Both the position numbers and the translations under genes were made by a program. A stretch of DNA of 26,325 bases from assembly GCA_046582635.1 (NCBI GenBank), contig JAYGEA010000164.1, positions 1-26,325 on the forward strand. Direction: 5' to 3'. How positions within the stretch are numbered: position 1 is the first letter of the stretch; each line of letters starts with the position of its first letter. Below the pieces are notes generated by a model. It worked only from the letters and a program-made list of their open reading frames with translations. It was not told the DNA's origin and made no database searches. The DNA comes from GCA-2731375 sp046582635 (GTDB lineage Bacteria; Pseudomonadota; Alphaproteobacteria; GCA-2731375). Positions 1-7,568 of the stretch are shown here, piece by piece.

Positions 1-1354
1 CCACCACGTCGGTCACCGTGGTCAGGATGACACCCGAGGCAATGGCGGGATCGACCCCGGTGCGCGCGAGCCCCAGGGGAATGGCGATTCCGACCAGCCC
101 GGCCACCACCATGGTGATGATCATGGCCGCCGCCATCACCGCGCCGATCGCCACGTCGCCGGACCAGCCCCACGCCACCACGCCGACGAGGCCGGAAAAC
201 AGCATGCCGTTGAACACGCCGACCAGCACCTCCTTGCTGAGCACCCGGGCGGCGTTGGCCCGGTTCAGCTCCTTGGTGGCCAGGGCGCGCATGGCGACGG
301 TGAGGGTCTGGGTGCCCGCGTTGCCGCCCATGGAGGCCACTATGGGCATCAACACGGCCAGGGCGACGATCTGTTCAATTGTGGCATCGAACAGGGCGAT
401 CACCATGGAGGCCAGGATCGCCGTGGCCAGATTGACCAGCAGCCAGCCGGCCCGGGTGCGCGTGGTGCGCAGCGCGGTGTCGGACAGATCGGTTTCCGAC
501 GACACGCCCGAGAGGCGCATCAGATCCTCTTCCGCCTCTTCTTCCAACACCGCGGCCGCGTCATCAAAGGTGATCACGCCCACCAGACGGCCCCCACCGT
601 CGATCACCGGGGCCGAGGCCAGGCGGTATTGCTGGAATAGAAAGGCCACTTCCTCCTGATCCATGTCCACGGGAATGGCGGTCGCCTCCGCCTCCATGAT
701 CTCGCGCAACAAGACCGGCCGCCGGGTCCGCATCAGGCGGTTCAGGGCGACTTGGCCGATGGGGCGGTGGCGGGGATCAATGACAAAGATTTCATAGAAT
801 TCGTCCGGCAGATCCTCGGTTTCGCGGCAGTAGTCGATCACCTGACCAACACTCCAATAAGCCGGCACGGCGATCAGGTCCCGCTGCATCAGCCGACCGG
901 CGCTATCTTCGGGAAAGGACAGGCCCTCCATGACGGCGGCGCGGTCGGGCGCGGGGACATTGGCCAGGACCTGTTCCCGGCGGGCCTCTGCCATCTCTTC
1001 GAGCAGATGCACCGCTTCGTCCGTATCCAGTTCGGCGATCGCGCGGGCCACCGTATGGGGGCTCATCGCCACCAACAGCTCGGCCAGAACCGGCCCTTCC
1101 AGGTCGGTCAATGTTTCCGGATCCAGGTCGTCCCCCAGGGTGACCACAAGGCGGCGGCGGTCTTCGCGGCCCAGCACGACCACAAGATCGGCGATATCGG
1201 CGGGGCGGAGCGGTTCCAGCAGCGCGCGGACATCTTCGCGCAGGTCTTCTTCCAGGGCGGCCTCGACCGCGCGGACCAATTCTGTGTTGACGCCATAGAC
1301 ATCCTCGAACGATGTTGGCGCCTCTATTGCATCCTCTGGGCTCTGTTCACTCAT
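1..1354 (-). CDS. mgtE: Magnesium transporter MgtE (5' part, runs off the left edge)
   Basis: MgtE-family Mg2+ channel/transporter of the inner membrane. The open frame gives 451 residues from ATG 1354 and is still open at base 1, so the C-terminus is outside the window. In order: an acidic N-terminal helical MgtE_N domain (about 30-155), two CBS domains (about 160-275) and the start of the membrane domain (from about 303). The membrane part carries the family signature MPIVASMGGNAGTQT (336-350) and ends TTVTDVV. Asp435 (in GVDPAIASG) matches the conserved pore Asp that binds Mg2+ in the family. No good Shine-Dalgarno is visible; the ATG was chosen because the protein begins a few residues before the conserved region. 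The gene lies 69 nt downstream of a tRNA-Leu on the same strand, with a terminator in between, so its own promoter is unclear. Confidence 0.95.
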   Translation of the reverse strand, partial: MSEQSPEDAIEAPTSFEDVYGVNTELVRAVEAALEEDLREDVRALLEPLRPADIADLVVVLGREDRRRLVVTLGDDLDPETLTDLEGPVLAELLVAMSPHTVARAIAELDTDEAVHLLEEMAEARREQVLANVPAPDRAAVMEGLSFPEDSAGRLMQRDLIAVPAYWSVGQVIDYCRETEDLPDEFYEIFVIDPRHRPIGQVALNRLMRTRRPVLLREIMEAEATAIPVDMDQEEVAFLFQQYRLASAPVIDGGGRLVGVITFDDAAAVLEEEAEEDLMRLSGVSSETDLSDTALRTTRTRAGWLLVNLATAILASMVIALFDATIEQIVALAVLMPIVASMGGNAGTQTLTVAMRALATKELNRANAARVLSKEVLVGVFNGMLFSGLVGVVAWGWSGDVAIGAVMAAAMIITMVVAGLVGIAIPLGLARTGVDPAIASGVILTTVTDVV

Positions 1355-1380
1355 GGCGCTGAGATTACAGTACAAGCCAC

Positions 1381-1416
1381 AAAAAACCCCTCGAAAACGA
1401 TGCCTTTTTCGAGGGG
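1381..1416 (-). terminator. Rho-independent terminator after tRNA-Leu
   Basis: A perfect 11-bp stem (1387-1397 against 1406-1416, arm CCCCTCGAAAA) encloses an 8-nt loop. On the minus strand it is followed directly by six U (1386-1381). It lies 7 nt past the tRNA-Leu CCA and 27 nt before the mgtE start, so it would end the tRNA transcript and limit read-through into mgtE. Confidence 0.88.
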
Positions 1417-1422
1417 TTGATT

Positions 1423-1509
1423 TGGTGCGGTCGAGAAGACTCGAACTTCCACGGGGTCACCCCCACAGCGACCTCAACGCTGCGCGTCTACCAATTCCGC
1501 CACGACCGC
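1423..1509 (-). tRNA. tRNA-Leu (anticodon GAG)
   Basis: The minus strand folds as a class II tRNA. Acceptor arm GCGGTCG (from 1509) pairs with CGACCGC (1433-1427), the discriminator is A (1426) and CCA is encoded (1425-1423). The anticodon stem CAGCG/CGCTG encloses loop TTGAGGT, so the anticodon is GAG. A long variable arm with a GGGGGTGACCCC hairpin and a TTCGAGT T-loop fit leucine. Length is 87 nt including CCA. Confidence 0.97.
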
Positions 1510-1547
1510 GAACGCGCCTTAGAATGGCAGATTTTTGGCAATAGCAA

Positions 1548-1592
1548 ATACCACGACAGGCCGCAAGCTTAGTGCGCGATTTTTCGTGGTAT
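1548..1592 (-). terminator. Possible weak terminator/hairpin after fliN
   Basis: A perfect 9-bp inverted repeat, ATACCACGA (1548-1556) against TCGTGGTAT (1584-1592), overlaps the fliN stop codon and has a 27-nt loop. On the minus strand only a short T-containing stretch follows (TTGCTATTG), so termination is uncertain. Confidence 0.3.
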
Positions 1593-1885
1593 TATTCGTC
1601 ATCATCATTGATTGTTTTGGTGACCTGCACGGCGATATTCTCGCCGTTGACCATGATTTCGCCCCGGGCGATGAGTTTATTGTTGGCGAGAATCCAGACA
1701 TAATCTTCCGTCGTGGCATCCAGCTCAATGACCGCGCCACGGCCCATGCGCAAAAGCTGATGGATCGGCATTTCGGTGCTGCCGATTACCACGGAGATTT
1801 CCAGTTCAACATCGGCTAAACGTTGGTCGTTCATGCCCTGCCCAGACTCATTATTACTGTTACCCGCATAGCTATGCCTGGACAT
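1592..1885 (-). CDS. fliN: Flagellar motor switch protein FliN (short form)
   Basis: A single SpoA/FliN_C domain protein of 97 residues. FliN forms the base of the flagellar C-ring with FliM and takes part in CheY-dependent switching and export. The conserved core runs from DVELEISVVIGS through HQLLRMGRGAVIEL and NNKLIARGEIMV to a hydrophobic C-terminus, matching the FliN pattern. It lacks the long N-terminal extension of enteric FliN, which is common in short alphaproteobacterial versions. Two starts are possible: ATG 1885, without a Shine-Dalgarno, and ATG 1834 (MNDQRL), preceded by a weak G-rich stretch; the shorter form would be 80 residues. No other flagellar gene is in the window. The gene faces away from lipB and reads toward tRNA-Leu. 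Confidence 0.85.
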   Translation of the reverse strand: MSRHSYAGNSNNESGQGMNDQRLADVELEISVVIGSTEMPIHQLLRMGRGAVIELDATTEDYVWILANNKLIARGEIMVNGENIAVQVTKTINDDDE

Positions 1886-1932
1886 GGTTATGATAGAGTT
1901 AATGTCTGCACAAAGAAGCGGGTAATTGGTTA

Positions 1933-2568
1933 ATGGAATGGCGCATCAGCGACGGCCTGGTTGACTATCAACAAGCCGTTCGGGACATGGAAGAACGGGT
2001 CGCCGCCATCCGCGCGGGCGGGGCGGAGGAGATGGTCTGGCTGTTGCAGCATCCCGCCCTCTATACCGCCGGCACTTCCGCCAAGGCGGGGGACCTGCTG
2101 GATGCCGGCGGTCTGCCGGTATATCAAACCGGGCGCGGCGGGCAATTCACCTATCACGGCCCCGGCCAGCGCGTGGCCTATGTCATGCTGGATCTGCAAG
2201 CCCGGAAACTGGATATCCGCTGCTATGTCGCAAAGTTGGAAGATTGGCTGATCGCGACCTTGCACCGCTTCAACCTGTCCGGCGAGCGGCGGGCGGGCCG
2301 GGTCGGCATTTGGATCGACAGGGGGCAAGGCAGGGAAGACAAGATTGGCGCGATTGGTGTCCGCGTGCGGCGCTGGGTCACCTATCATGGCATTTCCCTG
2401 AATGTGGAGCCGGAACTATCCCATTATGCCGGCATCGTGCCCTGCGGCATTCAGGAGCACGGCGTGACGTCCCTGGTTGATCTTGGTCTGCCCATTGAAA
2501 TGGCGGAGGTTGATATGCAATTGCGCCACGCTTGGGATGAGGTATTCGGTGGCTCGGATCAAGCTTGA
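1933..2568 (+). CDS. lipB: Lipoyl(octanoyl) transferase LipB
   Basis: Transfers the octanoyl group from octanoyl-ACP to the lipoyl domains of 2-oxoacid dehydrogenases and the glycine cleavage H protein; cytoplasmic. The 211-residue length is typical. Visible family features are RGGQFTYHGPGQ (68-79), the lysine of the Cys/Lys dyad in KIGAIGVR (Lys137), YHGISLNV (151-158) and the acyl-thioester cysteine in IVPCGI (Cys171). ATG 1933 immediately precedes the conserved start, and only a weak purine stretch lies upstream. The gene is monocistronic, diverging from fliN and ending 14 nt before the stop of the convergent hydrolase gene. No lipA is in the window. Confidence 0.96.
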   Translation: MEWRISDGLVDYQQAVRDMEERVAAIRAGGAEEMVWLLQHPALYTAGTSAKAGDLLDAGGLPVYQTGRGGQFTYHGPGQRVAYVMLDLQARKLDIRCYVAKLEDWLIATLHRFNLSGERRAGRVGIWIDRGQGREDKIGAIGVRVRRWVTYHGISLNVEPELSHYAGIVPCGIQEHGVTSLVDLGLPIEMAEVDMQLRHAWDEVFGGSDQA

Positions 2569-2582
2569 AAAAATCAATTATT

Positions 2583-4315
2583 TCAACATGTTGTTCGTGG
2601 TTGGTGATAATCGGCCGGGGCGCCCCAGAAAGTAGGACGCCAATATTCCTTGGCCGTGTCATTGAAGGAACCGTGCGTGACGGGATTTGGGCCGGCGTAA
2701 TCGGCACAGGGCAGTCCGTCATCACCCAGATGCTCGCGCCAACGCCTTTGGTCGAAGCCAAATACCCGGAAATTCATGCGCGGCCGCATTTTGGCTGGAA
2801 AGATGTGCAATGCCGGTTGAAGATTCCGCCATTTACCCATGGCGCGGTCGATCATGGTTTTTGGTTTTCCAAGCACTTCGTCGATCCATTCCAGCAGACT
2901 GCCGCTCGGCAGCAGGCCATAGACGGAATCTTCCCTGGCATCCGCCTTCGGATGCAGCATCAGATTGAAGAACCTGACCTTCAACTTCGAAGAATAGTCG
3001 CCACCAGCGCTGGCCTGCAATAGTGGCACCAGGGCATTGCGGCTATGCCTGAGAGAGGTCGCGGCTGCCATGAAGACAATATTTTCATAAGGCAGGTCGT
3101 GATAATTCACAATCAGTTCATTGACAAGGATGGCCCCCATGCTGTGCGCTGCCAGGGTCAATTTCATGTCCTGCAAAGCGTCCATGTCAGCCAATTGCAG
3201 CGTGCATGAGGCTGTCGATTTCGCCCGATGTTTCGCCATGTCGAAACAGTCGCCGAGATCCAGGAAAAAGCGCGCAAATCGTCCCGTCCCCCTGGTGTAT
3301 CGCTGCATGGTCTCGTCGCGATCGTCTTGATGGAACTCGTTCCAAAGATTCGGTTGAAATTCGCCGGGATGATGGACCGTGTTCCGGGTTCGCCGCAGCA
3401 TTGTGTTCCAGGCTTCCTTGCCGGGTTCCAGCAGGGTTGCTTCGGATACCAGGCGTACCGGCGTGGTTACACCGTATCGGGCCAGTTCAAATACCCGTCG
3501 GGCATTGCGCGGCGGATTGTCGTCCAGCCGCACTTTGCCTCTTTTTTTGGTGAACGGCAGACAGAGCGGGACGGGATGCTTGCCGCTTACGTTGGGACAG
3601 GGCGCGGTGCCGTTCTTGATTGTACCATCGCCCGAGACGGAATAGGGAGTCGCGTCGGAGGGGTTACCGAATCTATAAATCGCCCCAATTCATTGATCCA
3701 AGTCTGCGGCGCCCGGATGATTGAAGCGGCAATGTCAGAGGCAATATACAATGGAAATGTCGGTTGCACGGACTCGTGTAAGACGCCGTTGCGGATATAC
3801 AGGGATTGTTCGCCATAGGAGGCGAAGACGTCGGAGCTCCAGACCATGAACACCGGATAGAAGCCATGGCGGAGTATACAGGCGGTCTGTCTGGTGGCCC
3901 GGTTTTTCACCGATACGGTAGGGTTCAGCCCGCCATTGAAGATCAGCATCATGCGCCCACTGGCGCCGGCATCGGTTTGCCGCCAAGCCGCAAAACCTTT
4001 CATGACGGCGGCGAACTGCTCGGCGTAGGTCAACAGTTCGCCATTGGGCCGGGCAGTGTTTTTCTGGTTTGTTTCGCCGTGAATGACAATGAGATGGGCG
4101 TTAACGGCCTGTGCATGTCTTTTGAACGTCAGCTTCCGTCTTTCGGCGTCGCTTGGATCGTACCGGCAGCGCGGCAGTGCCGTTTCCGCCACCTCGCTCG
4201 TCACAGGCAGGGCGGCATCCGCGGTACCTGATGCATTTTCAACAAGGGAGCAGCCCGTGATGGCGAAGGCCAACCCTAAAATTAGTGCAATACGTCTTGT
4301 TGTTCGTTGAAACAT
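2583..4315 (-). pseudogene. Alpha/beta-hydrolase-like lipoprotein, disrupted by a frameshift
   Basis: Two overlapping open frames read as one protein. The N-terminal part (ATG 4315, or GTG 4327) starts with a basic stretch, a hydrophobic segment and lipobox ITGC, as in an exported lipoprotein. It contains LIVIHGETNQ, similar to the first strand and HG oxyanion motif of alpha/beta hydrolases. It stops at 3587. The second frame is open from 3689 to 2583 and continues plausibly with YRFGNPSDATPYSVSGDG. It carries the nucleophile elbow AAHSMGA (Ser codon near 3143). One missing base between about 3587 and 3689 explains the break: 1733 nt plus one base is exactly 578 codons. The fold resembles the DUF900-type hydrolases, but the substrate is unknown. 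If the base is a sequencing error, this is an intact lipoprotein hydrolase of about 577 residues. Confidence 0.75.
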
Positions 4316-4327
4316 TGCCCTTGCCAC

Positions 4328-4568
4328 CCCTGATTCGAGATTGCATCGAAAGAATGCAACATATGATATTTTAAATCATGAAAATTCACGCAAAATTTGA
4401 TACGGTTCGTACAGGTATCTAACGAATTGAATGATTGATTTGTCAGTAAATACCGGCTGTGGAATGTGAAGAGTGCTGTCTCGGAGGAATGGAAATCTGA
4501 CGTGGTTGATCTAATTTCAAGGATGGCCAAGGGCGCAATCGCGCACCTCGAGACAAGGTATTTGGTGA
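4328..4568. other. AT-rich intergenic region with two small palindromes
   Basis: About 240 nt, clearly lower in GC than the surroundings. It holds an inverted repeat TTGCAT/ATGCAA (4341-4346 and 4354-4359) and, right after it, ATGAT/ATCAT around 4363-4379. These lie just upstream of the hydrolase start on the minus strand and may be promoter or operator DNA. No convincing gene was found. Confidence 0.4.
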
Positions 4569-5800
4569 TTAAGCAGCGGCGGCAAGATGTTCCTTTGCAA
4601 TGAGTGCCGCCAAACGTTTCATGCCGTCCTCAATGATCTCTGGCGGACAGGTCGCGAATGACAGCCGCAAGGTGTTTTCACCGCCTCCCCGGGCGTGAAA
4701 GGCGGCACCGGGGACGAAGGCAAGTTTTCTTCGCTCAAGGCCTTTGCCAATAAAGGCTTGGCATCCAGGCCCGGCGGCAATGTCAGCCAAACAAACATGC
4801 CGCCTTTCGGTACAGTAAAGTGGGTGCCATTGGGAAGATAACAATCCAGGGCGTTGACCATGGCGTCGCGGCGGTCCCGGTAAACCGTGCGCAAGGTTTC
4901 GACATGGCCAGCAAGAATTCCGTCGGCTAGTTCGTGGGCCAAAATCTGGTTATGGGCGGAGGTGTGCAGGTCACTGGCCTATTTCAACAGAACCAGTCTT
5001 TCTAGCAGGGGCCGGGGCGCGATGGTCCAGCCAACCCGCAGGCCCGGCATCAAGGTCTTGGAAATCGTGCCCAGTTGGATAACCCGGCCCCGGTCCCGCC
5101 ATCGGCCCGGCCCTAGAAATTCGCCCTCCAACTCAAACAACGATGGCGGCGGCGGGGCGTCGTAGTACAGTTCCCGATAGGCCACATCTTCCAATATGAC
5201 CACATCATAATGGTGCGCCAGTTCGATAATCCGCCGCCGCCGGTCTGCCGGCTGGCTGATGCCGCCCGGGTTCTGAAAATCGGGAATGGTGTAGAGCAGC
5301 CTCGCGCCCCCAGCGAATGCCGCTTCCAGACTTTCGAGGATCAGGCCGTCGTTGTCCGTTTCGACAGTCAGGTAATGGGGTCTCCGGGTCCCGAATACCT
5401 GCAGGGCCCCTAGATAAGTGGGATTGGCAACCGCGATGGGCTGATGGGCGTCGATCAGGGCGGACGCCAGCAACATCAAGGATTGCTGCGCCCCGTTCGT
5501 GACCAGGACGTTGTCAGGTGATAGATCAGTGTGGCGCGCGCCGTGGCGGTCCGCGATCCAGCGGCGCAGGGGCTGATAGCCTTCCGTCTGGGAATACTGC
5601 ATGGCCTGGCGATAGCGATCCCCATTGGCCGCCAGCCGGGATGTGATGCGCGTGGTCTCCGCAATGGGAAACAAAGTGGGGTCCGGGATACCGCCGGCGA
5701 ATGACAGGATCTCCGGATTGGATAAAATTTTCAGCAATTCCCTGATCTCCGATGCCTTTATGGCGCCGGCATCGTTTGAAAATATGTCTTCCCAAATCAT
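4569..5800 (-). pseudogene. PLP-dependent class I/II aminotransferase, disrupted by a nonsense codon and a frameshift
   Basis: The protein reads as a fold-type I aminotransferase of the LysN/MocR C-terminal type (2-aminoadipate or aromatic/branched-chain substrates). Features are SEIRELLKIL and SFAGGIPDP near the N-terminus, VTNGAQQSL, YTIPDFQNPGG, and the PLP lysine in ISKTLMPGLRVGW. An in-frame TAG at 4981-4979 interrupts LVLLK-x-ASDLHTSAHNQIL, where CAG (Gln) is expected. Further on, SEE is followed out of frame by KLAFVPGAAFHA. Restoring one A in the short A-run (TTTT on the plus strand, 4725-4728) joins the frames through to LAAAA and the stop. With that base the gene is exactly 411 codons, normal for the family. 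ATG 5800 is the likely start; TTG 5815 is in frame upstream. Confidence 0.88.
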
Positions 5801-6028
5801 TATGGTGGCTTTCAATTATTTAGGTCAGTGTTACTGATATAAATTTAATTACAAGTCAATCCGGAATTTGGCAATAAATATTCAAGGCGAAGTGAGTATT
5901 GGTAATTTTCGAAAAAAATGGGTCGGGCGGATCATTCATTAAGGAACTCTTATTTGAATAACCGGATCTTAGGACTTTTCTGTAACGTCTTGTCGTATCC
6001 ATCACGGGAGGCACGGCGGGAATGAGGG
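5801..6028. other. AT-rich divergent intergenic region
   Basis: About 230 nt, lower in GC than the flanking genes, between the divergently transcribed aminotransferase and diguanylate cyclase genes. It should contain both promoters, but no clear -35/-10 pair stood out on either strand. No gene is visible. Confidence 0.4.
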
Positions 6029-7540
6029 ATGTCGAGTAGTCAACAAACCAAGGCGATTCCAAATACGGAAGACGCAACGCATGAAGCCAAGGAGATCGCA
6101 GCCTTGCGGGCACGGGTCGCGCGGCTTGAAGGCGATTTGGTCTCCTCACGTGTTGCCGCCCTTGCGACGGTTTTCGACAATGTTACCCAAGGCTTGGCAA
6201 TGTTCAACGCCGAGCGGTCGCTGGTGATCTGGAATAAGCATTATCAGGAAATCCTGAAATTCCCCGGCCATATGATGAAGGTCGGAACTGGAATACGGGA
6301 TTTCGCACTCTTGATGGCCGAACGCGGTGACTATGGCCCCGGCGAACCTGAAACCCTGGTGGAGGAACGCTTGAAGTGGCTGTGGCTGGATGCCACGAAA
6401 CGTACCGAGGTGACTATTCCCGGTGGCCGGACATACGATATTCTAAAGAAAAAGACCGATGATGGCGGCCTTGTCATCACCTTCGCCGATAACACGGACC
6501 GCAAGCTGGCGGCCGAGGCGCTATGAGCGAGCGAAAGGCGTTTTCGGGATATGGCGGATGCCGCCTCCGATTGGTTTTGGGAACTGGATGCCGATTTGCG
6601 TTTTACCATGGTCACCGACACGGTGATGAAATACAACGGCGGCACCAACCCGGTGGCCTTCCATGGCATGACCCGGCGGGAATTGAATACCCGCGACGAC
6701 ATTTATTCCGAAGCGTGGTCGGCCCACTATGCGGACATGGAGGCACACCGGCCGTTCCGGAATTTCGAGTACAGTTTCATTGATGTGCATGGCGACCATC
6801 ATGATTGGTCCATCTCCGGCCGACCCATATTTGATGATGCGGGTACATTTTGCGGCTATCGCGGCGTTGGCCGGGATATCAGCACGCGAAAAAAGTTGGA
6901 AGAAACCCTGCGCAATAACCAGGAACGTCTGGAAATACAGATTTTGGAAATTCGCGATCGCGAGGAAAGACTGGAGATCCAGGCCTCTGAAATTATCACG
7001 GTGGCGGAAAACCTGGCCATTGCCGAGCAAAAGATGACATTTCTGGCCAACCATGATGCCCTGACCGGTTTGCCCAGCTTGCGCCTGTGCAAGGACCGCA
7101 TCGATATGGCCATCGCCCAGGCCCGGCGGGACAAGACTTTCTGCGCTTTAATGTTTATTGATCTGGACAGTTTCAAGTCGGTCAATGATGCCCACGGCCA
7201 TGAAGCCGGCGACGACGTGTTGAAAACCGTGGCGGCGCGGATCCTGGGCACGAAGCGGGAAATTGATACGGCGGCGCGGATCGCCGGTGACGAATTTCTC
7301 GTCGTGGCGCCGGGCATCGATAATACAGCTGACGCCGCCTGTCTGGCCGAGCGATTGGTCACGATAATATCCGCCGACATGGACATAGAGGGAATGCCGA
7401 CAAAAGTCGGCGCCAGCATCGGCATCGCCCTCTATCCCATCCACGGCGAAACCTGCGACGAGCTGATGCAAAATGCCGATCAGGCCATGTATGTGGTGAA
7501 GCGCCAGGGTAAGAACGGTTTTGCCTTTGTGCCGTCGTAA
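6029..7540 (+). pseudogene. PAS-PAS-GGDEF diguanylate cyclase, interrupted by an in-frame TGA
   Basis: One reading frame of 503 codons with a TGA at 6524-6526 (codon 166). Before it lies a PAS domain (about 42-160: VFDNVTQGLAMFN, WNKHYQEIL). After it comes ASERRFRDMADAASDWFWELD, the normal start of a second PAS domain (about 174-285), then a coiled coil (about 286-335) and a GGDEF domain. The joining sequence AEAL-stop-ASERRFRD resembles the usual PAS linker, where CGA (Arg) would fit. The active-site loop is AGDEF (419-423) instead of GGDEF. An inhibitory I-site RxxD (REID, 410-413) sits five residues upstream. No membrane segment is seen, so a cytoplasmic c-di-GMP synthase is expected. If translation restarts at ATG 6551, the PAS2-GGDEF part could still be made as a 329-residue protein. 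Confidence 0.85.
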
Positions 7541-7556
7541 ATTGTGCCGTCGTAAA
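7527..7556. repeat. 15-bp perfect tandem duplication at the end of the GGDEF gene
   Basis: TTGTGCCGTCGTAAA occurs twice head to tail (7527-7541, 7542-7556). The first copy contains the last codons and TAA stop of the diguanylate cyclase gene; the second lies just outside it. Confidence 0.95.
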
Positions 7557-7568
7557 GGCGCGCGCCAC

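Noticed and set aside
752..1420. Long open frame on the plus strand opposite mgtE
   Set aside because: It lies antisense to a gene with clear MgtE domains and shows no family pattern; long antisense frames are expected in high-GC DNA.
1423..1509. tRNA-Leu as an integration site for a mobile island
   Set aside because: No integrase, no repeat of the tRNA 3' end and no phage-like genes were seen in the window.
4437..4603. Short plus-strand open stretch (includes SEEWKSDVVDLISRMAKG)
   Set aside because: About 55 codons with no good start or ribosome-binding site and overlap with the aminotransferase 3' end; it cannot be told from chance.
4569..5800. Programmed -1 frameshift in the aminotransferase
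   Set aside because: The A-run is too short for a typical slippery site and an additional TAG interrupts the same gene.
6524..6526. TGA as selenocysteine or a reassigned codon
   Set aside because: No selenoprotein family is involved, the position is a PAS linker where Arg is expected, and TGA is used as a normal stop for several genes here.
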